64,000 nt of DNA, taken from NCBI RefSeq assembly GCF_048771995.1, contig NC_133024.1:59230501-59294500 (forward strand). The letters are read 5' to 3'. This stretch comes from Taeniopygia guttata. Its lineage: Eukaryota; Chordata; Aves; Passeriformes; Estrildidae. The position numbers and the translations under genes were made by a program. Below the pieces are notes generated by a model that saw only the letters and a program-made list of their open reading frames with translations, was not told the DNA's origin and ran no database searches. Shown here one piece after another: positions 15,101 to 27,800 of this stretch (position 1 is its first letter; the number at the start of each line of letters is the position of its first letter).

Positions 15101-18100
15101 ACATTTGGCTTTCAGGCAGTAATCCCTAGGGAAAATGATTTATTTCAGCACTTGATGAGTTACTTCATCGATGGCAGGGATAATGACATTATCTTGACTT
15201 AGGTTAGCATTTATAGGCCTCTCGGAAAGACTGAGTGTTCAAGGGGGATTTGAATGAAGACAGGTTGGAAGTCAAGCATGATGGTGCACAAGTAGTTAGA
15301 AATGTTTGGAAAGCGCAGCCCACCCGTAATAGCAAAAGGGTTCACCAGACTGGGCTGAAGCAGGGAATGCTACGAGGAAATGAGCCCCAGCTTACACAGC
15401 AAGGCCACAGTGGAGAGGGACTTCAGGCTGCCTGCCTCCCTTGCTCAGCCCAGTGCCCTGCTGGTGTACACGGGCTGAGCAAAGCTGGCTTTGACTCCTG
15501 CTGGCTCACAGCTAAACCTGGAGCTGCAGCAGGGAATGGAACCCCTCTGACAGCGAAGATGTCAAATTTCGCAGAGGTAATGAGAAAATGAAGCTGAATG
15601 GGTGATGACCAGCAGGAAACGGTGTGCAGAAGCAGAGAGGTAACAGGCACAGGCAGAGCTGAGGTGGGAGGCTGTGAGGAGTAGAAGCAGGCTGTTAATG
15701 GATCAGGCCAATATCAATGTGTTTTCTTAGCAGTCCAAGAAGAGAGAAATGGAAGAGGGATGAATCACAGCAGCAGCAACTCTGACTCCTCTTTAGACAA
15801 TCCTTTTTTCCTTTCAGTGTCCTTGGGTCAATACAGTTACATTGGGATCCTTAAGATCAAGGGAATAGATCCTTGAACTCCAGGCATTAATGCTACCAAA
15901 GGAATTAATGTTTTACCTTCACACATCTGCCATGGCATTTCATACAATACAGACCTAGTGGCCCAAAATACCTGTCTTAACTGGCCAGACATGGAACAGG
16001 AGCTCCAGGAGAAATCAGAGCTACCTTTGAGATATGTCTGAAACAGGTACCACAGTTGAGATTGCACCACAAGATCCCGAGCTTTGCTACTTTGAGCTAA
16101 GAAGATATTTTCTGAAATGCAGGGATGAAACCTGAGCCCAGGAACCAACGCTATCCCAGCAACAGCTGTTTGGAAACCTCTGCCTTTGGGAAATATTTTC
16201 TGGTTTAGAGGACATCAAACAGGCATCTAAGGATGCTTGACAGCCCTTTAGCATATCCAAAGGATGCCTGTTAAGGTTCTGTAGTCATCGAGCTGGCCTA
16301 GTAAGGCTCCTTCTCCATGAGGAAATGCACACAGCAAACCACCCTGGGTGTGCCAGGGACATGAAATCAAAGCAGTAACACATTTGAGGACTCATAACCT
16401 CTACAATAACATCCCATCGCCGTTCTCCTGATCTGTCTGTATGGAAACTTACTCTGTGGCAGGAGCATCTGCAGGCCTTGTGCATATTCAGGAGGTTTTA
16501 TGTCTGCTGAAATTGTTCTGTCAATTTTCACTGGAGAATATGTCTCTCAAAGTGCAATGAGCATGTACCAAGTCATTCTGATCTAGTATCACCCCAGCTG
16601 TAACAATGAAAGAAAAAGCAGCTTATCTTTCCCAGTAATTAACTCTAATCTGACAAGACATAGGTGAATAATTGTGAGAATAAAGGCTATTACATCTCCA
16701 AGAAATGAAATTTGATCTGCTTTTTTTTTTTTTTCAGCTCCAGTCTTCAGCTGGAGCACAAAGTTGTTTCTGCTGCAAATCAAAAGTGTGATATGATTAA
16801 ACAGCAAATCTACTATTACTGCTTTTAAGGCAATACTAACTTTTAATATCCTAAGCAAGTAAGCTTGAGATAGAAGCTGCAATATTTAATTACAATTTCT
16901 GGAACAGAGTCTAAGCCATAGGGAGCAAATGGCTTGACTTTAGAAAAATTTACTTTCTTATTTAGGGAAAATGGGGCTGCGTGTTAGGCTAGTACATGGT
17001 CCTGAGATGCTGCTTCAAAACAAAAATCTGCATATTAAGTCTTTCACCCAGTATCCTACATATTGTCAAAGGAAAGGCGTGGACTTCAATTTGCTAGATG
17101 ACCATGATCATCACAAATTGCAATGAAGCCTTCTCTTAGGGAGTTTGTCAGTAAAGACGAATTCTGTAGAAACTTCAGGAGAAGAAGAAAAGGTGATGTT
17201 TCTTCCAGCACTCCAGTTCTAACTGGTATTTAGGACCCTCTATGAGCAAAACCCTGAGGGGCACCACCTCCTAAATTCCCAGGAAAACAGTCTAGAGAAC
17301 AGCTGAGCTTATAAAGCATTTGGAAGTGCTGTGTGCAATCTAAAAAAAAAAAAAATAAACTATAAGGCTAAATGAAGTGAATTGTTTAGCCATAAGCCTA
17401 AATTAACAAATAATGCAGAGGATAATACTTTTCACCATGTAACCATATTAATTTCCATACACAACACTGTATTTTGAAAGCAACATGGTTCAGAGCCACC
17501 AATAATATGTGGCTGCTGGGCTATTTCAAATGGCCTGTCTGTGCTGAGGACAATGCAAAATATGATTTTATTAATCTTTCATTCTAATTTCATGGCACTC
17601 AGCAGTGTTTGTGACTGTGCACAATGGCAGGCACCAATCCAGAGCCTGTACTGGGACAGGCTGGGTTTGTTCCATTGACCCCAGCAGAGCCATGCTGATT
17701 TACACCAGATGAAATCCAGCCCATGATTTCTGCCTCGGAAGGATTAAACTTAATTAGTTCTTTATATTCGACCCACAGTGTGGGGATATCCCAGCATCAC
17801 AGACCCCAGGGTGTCCATCTCTGCCCTTGGCTGCAGTGAACATCCCCATTCAAACCAACATCCTGACAGCTGCCTGGCAAGAAGCAGAAACTCTGCTGGG
17901 GCACCAGGCCCATTGACTGGTTGGGATGGCCATGAGGGGTCACACAACAGGTTTTTCAGAGGTGGGAGGGCTCCATGGGGGTCCCAATTACTGCCCTGCC
18001 AGAGGCAGCTTTCAAGACCAGCCCTACAGAACAGCAGTCCCTGAAAACTCCTGAGACTTTCTCCACAAGGAAGAGGGGTTTGACCCTTCCAAGGGATCCT

Positions 18101-18845
18101 CCTCATGCTTGGTCTGGATGTGCTCTTGGTCTGGTGGTGCTAGAGAAAGTTGAGTGTGGGGTCCTTGTCTGCCTCACACCACGGCACATGTGTTGTGGCA
18201 CTCCATCACGTCACACTCCTGCTGGCTGACTCTGCCTCCTTGTTTTTCTACTGCTAAATTACCCTCCTTGAAAGCAAATATGGAGTGGGTAGACTCACAC
18301 AGCTGCTAGCTTTGCAGTATGCTCTGAAAGTTTCCAAATCTCTGACCAACAGGGAAGCAGAGAACAATTTGCAGCGGACGATTTAACGCCCAGGTCCTGC
18401 CATCCAGACAGTGCCCCTGCTACTTTGACCAAGATACTCAATGTAGACCCTCTGACGATATCAGAACCCAAATAATTTGGGATTTTAGAGGTTAAAACAC
18501 AAGCACCTTAGCTTGCCTTGCTGTGCCAGAACCCAGCAGCAGCCTGCCTGTTTCCCAGCATGATCACTGCCCATGGGAACCACTGCTGAATGAGGACACA
18601 TTGCCACACTGCCCTGTGCTCACTGCAGTTTGACAAATGCTTCTAAGGAGCAACTTACATAGAACCCATTGTAATGATCATGCCTTGGGGCTGTGTCCTT
18701 TCTTTCCAAGCAGAAGGAGCTGAAAGCATGTATGGAAACTATTCCTCACTGGGCACACTGGTGCAGAGAAATCCAAAGGCCTTTTTTTCCCTGTGCTTCT
18801 CAGCCTGCACACCCTCACTCACACTCCTCTCAGCCTTCTGTTTAT
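9141..18845. other. Intergenic, no gene recognised
   Basis: No exon of a known family was seen. A more GC-rich part at about 9750-10720 is open in several overlapping frames on both strands at once, which is typical of composition rather than coding. A short stem-loop (11-bp arms 14808-14818 and 14825-14835, 6-nt loop) and T or A runs near 16722 and 17341 are the only structured items noted. Confidence 0.55.
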
Positions 18846-18922
18846 CAATCACAGCATCATTAAGGCCAGAGAAGATGTCTGAGATCATCAAATCCAACCA
18901 TTAGCAGCACCACTGTGCTCAG
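18846..18922 (-). mobile_element. Degenerate CR1 LINE tail
   Basis: AATCACAGCATCATTAAGG followed by GATCATCAAATCCAACCATT is a worn reverse complement of the CR1 3' end. It is more diverged than the copy at 9032, so probably older. Only about 77 bases are recognisable. Confidence 0.7.
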
Positions 18923-19166
18923 TGTGCAACTATTATGCATATGATAGCTTAGGGCACCTGCTGCTGATCAATCTGCAGTTGAGGGATTACTTTCTGGTCC
19001 TCAGTTAAACAGGTTCCCTGAGATGGGGCTACAGAGTGAACAGGAAGAATAACAAATGCAAGACTCATGGCATTCACCCTGCGCAACCAAGATGAGGGAA
19101 CGCATAAGGGAAATCCTAACTCTGACAAAGTCAATGGTCACCTCCCCCTACTGCATTTGGATTTGG

Positions 19167-19170
<4 letters not shown>

Positions 19171-19199
<29 letters not shown>

Positions 19200-19216
19200 C
19201 TCTTTTTTTTTTTTTT
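19171..19216. repeat. Poly(T) tract
   Basis: Twenty-nine T residues, then CTC, then fourteen T residues, as read on the plus strand. No flanking retroposon body was recognised next to it. The lysine-rich frame read from the other strand is an artefact of this run. Confidence 0.9.
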
Positions 19217-20034
19217 CCCTGTTTGGAACTAAGCAATCTGTTATGCCAGGAATGGTGGCTGGCTTTGTTTTGCAAAACATAGCAAGGAATGTCACAATGC
19301 CTGCCTTCCATGTAGACATAAATGGCTTCAACATAATCATGTAAAAATCCCCTGCTGCTAAGCTGTACCTATATGGAGTTGATTTCACTGTGTCCCTTCA
19401 CTTGAAGACTTGCTGAAATGCAGCTGTTAACCCTAAGGAATATCTCCTTACAGAACTGAAGAGTATACATTGCTTCAGTAATTTTGTCATTTCATCTGGG
19501 AAAGATCAAGTCTGGAAACTTTTTTTTCTCTGTTCTCTTTAACTTGGTAATTACACTGTCTGTGAGAAAACAGAACAGAAAGGAAATTGCTTCTAAAGGA
19601 CATGGTAATAAATGTGTCACGTATATCATTGAGGTGGGCTGTGTTTATTATTAACTCAGAATAGAAGAAGACTTGAGCTGCAGTGCAGGAGCGTGATGGA
19701 CTGGTTCTCCCGAGAGTGCAATTCCAGACTGCATTGATTATCCCACATTTGCACCAAGGGGACCCAGCCCATGCCATGCACCTCATTAACTGAGGGAGAG
19801 ACCTGGGAATCCTATTTCTGTATACATTTCTCCACAGTTCAGCAGCAGAGAATTCCCTAACATTTCCCTCTTTGATAATTTCCACTGACTGAGGATAAGA
19901 CTAATTTTAATTAAACCAATACATTCTGAGGATTACTCCTCTGACTTCACACTAATATCAGCCAACAGAGACGTAAAATCCTCATTGTGGGGACTCCTCC
20001 TTGGAAGTTGTCAGCTCGATGAACTTCAGCTGTG

Positions 20035-20058
20035 AGGTTCATCTGTACAGATGAACCT
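20035..20058. repeat. 24-bp perfect palindrome
   Basis: The left half AGGTTCATCTGT is followed immediately by its exact reverse complement ACAGATGAACCT, with no spacer. Just outside, CTTC on the left (after a 7-nt offset) and GAAG on the right could extend the pairing. The outer heptamers AGGTTCA and TGAACCT are an inverted pair of nuclear-receptor-like half sites spaced by 10 bp. Confidence 0.9.
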
Positions 20059-20756
20059 GAAGATGTTGGCTTGATAGTGAATCTCAGACAGGACACCCAG
20101 GGTAATGAATACAAACACTCATAATTTTTCCTGTAACCAAGATTTCCCCTACATGTCTTAAAATGTATGTATTCAGGATGGGTATGCTATGCTGCTGCTT
20201 TAGATCAATCCCAAGCTGTAAAATATAAATGTGTTGAACAAGTAGCTACTTTACTTGTGTTTCCCACTACTTTGCATAAATGAAATGGCAAAAAGCAGCT
20301 TGGACGTGTAGTTGGATCTGGCCAAAGGTTGTCCGGAATTTCCTGTTGGAATATATATGTTCCTATATAGACAGACATGGATGGGCAGCCAAGCAGCTGG
20401 GCTTTTGGCTAACAGTGGAGATAGAGAATTGTATTGTGGACATCCTTAAATTGTAGCAAAACCTGAAGTTGTCCTGCTCAGAGGTGTAAAAGTCAGGCAG
20501 CTGCACCAGGGCATGCAGAACAGACACTCCTGGGCTTTGAAAATGGGGGGACCCATCCCAAGACACTGAAATATCACTCAGATTTAGGGAGGACTTCCAG
20601 GTCAGGTGGATTTGAGTCACTTCAGAGGGTTGAGTGCAGGACCAATGTTAGGTGAGGAAACATGCTGTCGTGGGGGCTGGGTCACAGTGACAATCAGATC
20701 AAACAGGGCCAGTTTAGACTCTGTGGCCAGTCCTGGGGCAAATCATAGACACCATC

Positions 20757-20817
20757 AAAAAACAATCAAACAAACAAACACTCAATAAAACAAAACAACA
20801 AACAAACAAACAAAAAA
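20757..20817. repeat. CAAA-rich simple repeat
   Basis: An imperfect run of CAAA and CAAAA units with a short CTCAATA interruption. This is ordinary microsatellite-like DNA with no visible coding or structural role. Confidence 0.8.
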
Positions 20818-22689
20818 CCCACATATATCTGTAGCTCCTCCCTGGTCACATGAAGCACATCTCTCAGGGCACATCTTTTGAAAGCTGTATACTGGCCTTT
20901 TGTTTTCCCCCAGGAAATTACAGAGGTGACATCCATTCATAAAATCTCTTTCTTCCTGATTTAAGTTAATAAGCTCCACCAAGACAGCAATTATTTTCCT
21001 GTTTGGCTGCTGCCTGTATCCATTATGTGTGTGTATATGATTGTTATTTATCAGCAATCTCCTTGGAGCTATACAGTGACACGGGATTATGACATTTGCT
21101 GCTCCTAGAGCTTGCTATACCAATTACAAACAAATTATTAGCAACAACCAGAACTACAGAGCTTCTGATAAAAGTCAGCCAACTTTTGAGCTGTGGTTGG
21201 GATTCAAAGACTCAAACTGTGGCTTGTCAGATTATCAGGACCTTGAATTTTTATATGACCCATCAGAAAAAGCCAGTGCTTTGGCTACAGCACATTTGAT
21301 GCACATTCCTTTGAGGATAGTAGGACATTTTCCTTGTTTGGTTGGGGTTTTTTCCCCACACATGGCATTGGTTTTAAACCATTTAAGTGGCGATTATCCC
21401 TTATTTTCCTACTTTATTGGCAACAATGAATTGTGGGAATAAAGAAACTATATGCAATGGTTAAAAAAAAATAAAATCACATTTCTGAGCTAAGAAAATG
21501 AACTGTGGAGCAAAGACCATGGCACAATTACACAAGCTTATTCACTGACAGAAGTAAGTGCTGTGGCAGGCAATTATTTCCAGATTCTACCATGCACGAA
21601 AGGCAAACTGTTTGCTGGAGAGCATTCATGAGGGTCAGATGATAGAGGGAAAGGCCAGGAAGACAAGAAGGAAAGCTTTCACATCCCTTTTTCAAGCTGT
21701 CACATGAAAGAAATGGCTGTAGTAACATTCAGTGAATGTGAACAGGGGGATGTTTGCAAACTGCCAAAACATCCTTCAGTGGGGCAGAGAAAGGAGGGAG
21801 AAGAAAATTGTCATGGAATAAAACAATAGGAGAATTGTCACCATTTTGTGTTATTTTTGTCATCTGGAGCTGTGGGAAGAGAAACAAGCTGTGCCTCTCC
21901 AGCGTGTTCTACCCTGGCGTGCTGCAGCTACTGCACAGACTCCTCAAGTACTGCTGGGGAAGGACATCCCAGTGCTGGTGATAAACCTTGAGTGCTTGAT
22001 GGCAACAACGAGAAATGGAGACAGCAGAGTTAACAAAGGTCTTAGACTGACTCACCACATGTGAGATAAACAGCAGTGTGAAAAACATGTGCCCTGACCC
22101 CCGTCCCAGCTGCAAAATCACCTGGGCTTGTTCAGAAACCACATTGCTCCTGGTAGCATGTGTGCATACACCAAATTAGCCATATGTTCTTACAGACTTC
22201 TGCTGAGCTGAGGCTGTTGCTGGTTGCTGCTCAGCCCTGAGCTGCTGGCTGCAGGACCCCCAGATGACAGCATCTGCCCTGGATAATGGGCAGAGATCAG
22301 CCCCTTGGAGTGTCTGGAGTTCTTGCCCTGCAGTGAGTGCAGGGCTGGCCCAAAACATGCACATTTCTTCCAAAGACACCAAGGCAGCGGGGTGGCTCTG
22401 GAACTGCTGGCACATATACCACCATGCCAAGGCTCAGGCAAGCTGGGACCAGCGCACCACTCCTGTGGGCACAACAGCTCCATTAGCCCAGGAAGCTGCT
22501 CAGGATTAAATGAGGCTGCAGGGAAAGCTCCTCAGGAAATGCAGCCACTCAGGCATAAGAAATGGGTCCTGCTATCTACAAATAAGGGGCTGAAAAACAG
22601 GAAACAGAGGTCAGGAGAAGACAGCCAGTTCTCATAAGGCAGCGTGATAGCAGCGACCTTCCATCGGGGTCTGGGTCTGTGCAGTGACC

Positions 22690-23045
22690 TCGGCTGCTCA
22701 GTCCTTCGTAAACGGCCTGGAAAAGGGGTGAGGAGGGAGGGGAGAGCTGGCCACTGATAAGGAGCTGTCTGAGGACAAGGACAGGCTGTGAGAACTGCAG
22801 ACAGTGAGAGGTCAAAGGGCAGATCAAATTCAACACATACAACTGCAAAACTAGATATTTTGAGGGGGAAAAAGAGTCCTGGACTCATATGGGCTCTGCA
22901 CAGACCACTGCTGGTCCAGAGCCGGTTCCTGTGTTTAGTGTCCACCAAAGCATGAGCTCAGCGCTCGGCAGCAGTCAATAAAGCAGGTCAAACACTAGGA
23001 ACCTGCAGGAAGTGAACGAAGATCTCAGAGCCTGGCAAGAGAATC
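22690..23045 (+). mobile_element. Ancient CR1 LINE interior fragment
   Basis: The strand reads 'AACGGCCTGGAAAAGGGGTGA', then GGGCAGATCAAATTCAACAC, GCAGCAGTCAATAAAGCAGG and AACACTAGGAACC. These follow, in order, the CR1 3' reverse-transcriptase segment (D-L-E-x-G-V, then W-Q-M-K-F-N, then A-A-V-K-K-A-N-R-M-L-G). The copy lies on the plus strand, is heavily worn, and no continuous reading frame remains. It appears older than the tails elsewhere in the window. Confidence 0.6.
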
Positions 23046-23989
23046 ATTACAAACCCTGTCCTCCCTCCTCCCAAAACATCTGGTCACATCTGGAGATGGA
23101 TGCTGGGCTGGATGTGAAATCAGTCTAACCCACCCAAGCTGGCCTTCTCCATCAGCCACGCTGTCACCTCAGTGCGCATCCAGGGTGGGAGGTCTGTGCA
23201 TCACACAGTGTCACGGACACAGCTTTTCTCTCTCCACACCCAGTAAATGAGAAGGCGTGAAAATAATATGAAAAGGAGGCCCCTATGCCTTTCCACAAAG
23301 AGCTGTGTCCCAATCAATAACTGGCTTTTTTTCCCAGCCCTTAACAATGGCATATAAAATGTCAATATCCAAAGCAAACACCAGAATACCAGCCTTGGGA
23401 AGGTCCATCACATTCCTTGCTTGCCAGCCAAAATTTGGCCTAAAAGGCATGTAGCAAGAGGTTTATTGTTTTTCAGTTGTCAATAACAATCTACATTAGT
23501 TACAGTAGAAGTCACCTGGCCATGGAGCTATGCCATGGGGCACCCTCTCTCTCCTGCCATTTTTTGTCATACTTTCACAATACAGATCTTGTTGCAGAGC
23601 TACTGCAAGCAGCTGGACAGTTTGCCATGTGTTTTCTTGCTACAGCTTGAAATAATTCCTGGAGACGTGCTATATCCGGAAAGCTGAGACAGCCCCAGAC
23701 CAAAGCAGCCAGTGAGCCCACTGCACTCTTTCAGGAACTGGTTTGTGTGTCACAAGCAGGCAATTTACACCAAAACACTCAAGATTGTGCTCACATAGGC
23801 TTGAAACAAGTAGTGCTTGTCACAAGAGGAAAGGGGTTTTTGCTTTCATCTTAGATGGCAACCATGCTGCTTCTCCCAAAATCAGAAACTGACACCTCAG
23901 CGTTTGGTAGCTCATTGTACCAAGATGTCAGCAGACTCTACTGCCAGGGACAGTAAGGAATGGGCCAGCTGGGAGAGCTGGTGAGGCAC

Positions 23990-24410
23990 ACACAAGGAGG
24001 GTGCAAGGAACAGGCATGGAGCCATAGTGGGACAAGCATTGGGGACCACTGGGGACATGCAGGGGGTTTGGTGGGATGAGTGAAGGGTGTGGGAAGCATG
24101 CATGGCACACAGAGACACTTAAGAGGTTGCAAAGGGACAGGTTCCCAGGGGAGGTGCATGTGGGGGCACAGGAGACCCATGGGCATGTGGTGGGGCAGAG
24201 GGGAGCGTGGCAGGACATGCAGGAAAACATGGAAGGACAGGTGTGGAAACACAGCAGGACACGTGGAGAAGTAATCAAAGATGGGGGCACATGGGAGAGC
24301 ATGTGGAAACATGGTGGAGACGTAGGGGTTTGGGGGCCAGGCATGGCGTGACACCAATGGCAGGAAGAATGGGGGCCACAGGGTGGGGACACACTGGGGA
24401 TTGAAGGGAC
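23990..24410. repeat. Degenerate G-rich minisatellite-like block
   Basis: The plus strand is strongly purine and G biased, with recurring words such as GGGGACA, GGGGGCACA, GGACATG, ACATGG and CATGTGG at irregular spacing. No single clean period is visible, so this is an old or imperfect minisatellite. The opposite strand is open in several frames (Met/Cys/Pro/His-rich), which is a composition effect. Confidence 0.5.
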
Positions 24411-24787
24411 CCACAAGGCTTCTTTAGACAAGTGTACTCACCTCTCATGCCAACCCCCCGCCAAGTGCTCCAGTGCCACAGCCTGTTGTGGGCAAGGGGA
24501 CTTAGGGGGATGTGCACTCTTGAAGGGCCAGAGGAACAAACACCAGGAGCTCCTTCTGCACCAGTCCTCCATAGGGAAGGTGGAAGTGAGACAATTATAC
24601 CCAAAACACAGAGATAACACATATATCTGTAATTATTTGTGAATACGTACTTACAATTAATTAATATATATGAAATAAGAAAGCAATGATGGCTAGATCT
24701 GGAAGGCAAGTGTGAAGTAGAGTGAAACCCCCACGCACCAGGGAGGAAAGATAACCCAGCCCTGGTAAGGCGATGCTGAGGCGGTGT

Positions 24788-24825
24788 GGGGGGTGGTGGG
24801 GGGCATTAGGGGGGCTCTCTGGGGG
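24788..24825 (+). other. G-quadruplex motif with four long G runs
   Basis: Four G runs (6, 6, 6 and 5 residues) at 24788-24793, 24798-24803, 24809-24814 and 24821-24825 are separated by loops of 4, 5 and 6 nt. This satisfies the classic quadruplex-forming pattern on the plus strand. No gene or promoter was recognised beside it. Confidence 0.8.
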
Positions 24826-27800
24826 TCACTCACGTGTGCTTCACGAGGGGCTGGGGAAGGCAGGGCTTCTTTTTTCCAGACTTCCTCTTGAAAAGGGAGG
24901 AAAACCTCCTGCCTGTCCACTGCAAAGTGTATCTCTGACCCAGTGAAACCAGAGAGGAAGTGTCAAGCCACACCCTGCAAAAAAAACAAACCCGTGTGAA
25001 TGTGTAGGTCTGTATCCGTACACAGATGGCTCAGGGGAGCGATCCAAACCCTCCCCTGTGGCCCGGGCAGTTGTGCCCAGGCTCAGGCTCTGGCCCTGCT
25101 CCATGGGCTGAGAGCCCATCCAGCCACTGAGGCTCACCAGCACTTGGGGCCAAAGTGGCAATAGCCAAAAGCTGGCTATGAAGGAGGGCTTTTAATTCCA
25201 GCCTAGCCTGCTTTGACTCAAAACTCATTTACAGTTCTTCCTTGGTCTAAACCTACCAAGAAGCGGAGATAGGTGGAAAGTGCACAGATGTACTCCTTCC
25301 CTTCCCTCCATCCCAGTGGTGAAGTTTTCTCCAGGAAGGGAGGAAAGGAGATTTTCTGGTGTCACAAGGGGGTGGAAGGAGACCCACCGCCAGAATTTTT
25401 GTGTGGCCAGGCAGAATGACCCACTACACCATGGTAAGTGGGACTCTTCCCCAGATATGTTTGGCCACAATCCAACTTTCCCATTGAATTGTCCTCACAT
25501 CTCTGAAGACAAATTTTAAAAGAAGTATATTACAGCTCTTGCATTTTCCAGTCCTTAGGAAAAACTTGTTGATTTGCTTTTCTTACAAAAAAATGCAACT
25601 CAAAATCAACTATTACAAGCTACTTCAACCCACAGCATTCCTACAGCCTGGTAGCTTTCTGATAACACGGTGTGGGGGTTTGGGTGGATTTGTTTTTCTC
25701 ATGTTTACTTTAAATCAAGTCAGCCTGTTTTTCACTTCTGCCGCTTGCTGATGTGTGAGGCAGCATTTTAGCTCAAAGTGCCCACGACTAACAGGAGGAG
25801 CTATCACTCAAGCATAAAGAGCCTGGGATTCTCCATGCTGCCCCTGTGTCTCCTCTGCCCACAGCCCCATGCAGCTCCAGGTCTCACCCCTTGGGGTAAG
25901 GATGATGTTCCTGCTGAGTTGCCTTGTGCTGGTTAGTGGGACTTTGCACTACCTGCACCAAGATTGTGCTTGAAGCTCAATTTCAATGCTTGGCATCAAG
26001 CAGACATGTTGTTGCCCTCGGTAGGAGGGGGACCAGTGTGGGTGACACCCCTCGGGTTGATTGCTCTGAACCTCCTCCCTGCTCAGCAGCTGCCTTGGGG
26101 ACAGGGTGGCTTTGGCAGCTGCCAGCAAGGACCTGCCCCAGGACCTGCATCTGTGGGGAGGGTACCCAGGGCGGGAGGAGAGAAAACAGAGGCTGTTGGA
26201 AGGCTGAAATTAAAAATGGCAAGGAAAAGGAAGAAAGGGAAGCCAAAGCAAAAATTCAGACACTCTCTGGAGCTGGGGAGTCAGTCTGTTACTCTGCCTT
26301 TACTCTGCTGCTGCTAAGCTCTACCCGCTGAACAAGTCCAATTAGTAATTATCAGTATATGCCAGCTGTTATTTCAGTACTGGCAACATCTGCATTTAGA
26401 GAACATCTGTTTTTTCTGTGAAGCTGCAAGTGCTATAGTTAGCATATTGGTATTTAATGTTTTTGGTTTGGTTGTTTGTTTTTTTTTTTTTCTTTTAGAT
26501 CTTCAACCTGTTCTGTAGTGCCATGCTAGCAGTACACATGAAAACGAAACCAAACAGTTCAAAATTACTATAAATTAATGAACTTCTCCTTTGCACGTTT
26601 GTCCCCGGCCTCAGAGTCCTGCCTTATGCTGCTTCATCTTATTCACTCAAAATAAACCCAATAGGAGTTGCAACATCTTAGCACATTTCACATAAGGCTA
26701 TTCCTGGCACATGCTGAAAAGCATCTATTTTAATGGGACTTGTGGGGGGTGGGTAAACCATTTAGCCAGTTTTTGGGAGGAGGTGCCTGTATCAATAGCA
26801 ACTGAAGCATCTCTACAAGAGAAAAAGAAGAAGAAACCTCCTGAGCAAGAGATGCTATTGAGTTGTTGAGGCTTTCAAATCTCAGGGCATCTTATATTTT
26901 ATTTATAGCTCTTCTGTGACTAAATATTATTTTTCAATTACTATATTGTGTTTTTTTTCAGTTGGGCTTCCTATCCTTTCTTCGAAGCAATGTGACCACG
27001 TAGTAAACTGTTTTTGAGGAGTGTTTGCTGTTTGAGGTTACAAGATGAAACCACAGAGTTCCTTATCTTGTCTTTCTGCATCTGTTTTTACATGAGCTAG
27101 CAGAGCAAAAGAGCAAAGCAGTAACAACCGAAAACTTCTTTTTCCCCTCTCCCCACCCATATTTTTGAAGCCACAGGAGAAGTCCCCTGTAGGATCCAGC
27201 TGCTGGCTCTGTTTGGCTTTTTTTTTCTGCAGACCAGGTAGGAACACACTTCCAAAGGGTGGGCAGCAATGGAAAGCAGGAAATTGGAAAGCAGTCACCA
27301 GCCTGGCATGGTTCCCCCAGAAACTCGTGTTTGTACCTTAGGAAACAGCTCTGGAAATTGCAATAAAATTTTATTTGCTACCTTTCCTCCCCAAACTTCC
27401 AACGTTCAATATTTAATGGCTACTAAGTCTTGACAGAAAGCATGTCTGGACTGGCTGGTGGGGATTTGCTCGGTACTTGGGATCCTGGGCAGCCATGCAG
27501 GGGGTTTGGTAGGCTGTTCTGCTGAAGGTTGTTATCTGGTGTTGGGAAGGCAGTGACTGCCGCTGCTGCCATCTGGCATAGTTGTACTCACTCTCAAGGG
27601 AAGACTTTTGGGTGAGCCCCAGTGACAAAATCTGCTCCTGTATTTATAGTTTTAGGTTACAAGCTCATTAGAGACTTCTAACGGGGATGAACTGGACCAC
27701 CTTTTCAGAGAGGGATGTGGGGTATGGGGGACTGGAACATCTGGTCCCTGAGCTGTGCTGTGCTCTGCTGGTACCTAGAGGCCTTTCCAACCCACTCAAG

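Larger units (their letters stand above)
18923..22689. other. Intergenic, low-complexity tracts and one palindrome
   Basis: No gene was recognised. The stretch holds a T-rich run at 19171-19216 (29 T, an interruption, then 14 T), a CAAA/CAAAA-rich tract at about 20757-20817, and a 24-bp perfect palindrome at 20035-20058 listed separately. Open frames, such as one at 21089-21442 on the plus strand, match nothing I recognise and lack obvious exon borders. Confidence 0.5.

Noticed and set aside
19131-19388. Lysine-run frame
   Set aside because: Produced by the T-rich tract at 19171-19216 read from the minus strand.
27715-27800. Possible CR1 tail (CTAGAGGCCTTTCCAACCCA)
   Set aside because: Only one short phrase fits, and the upstream sequence and terminal ATTCTATGA repeat are missing, so I could not support it.
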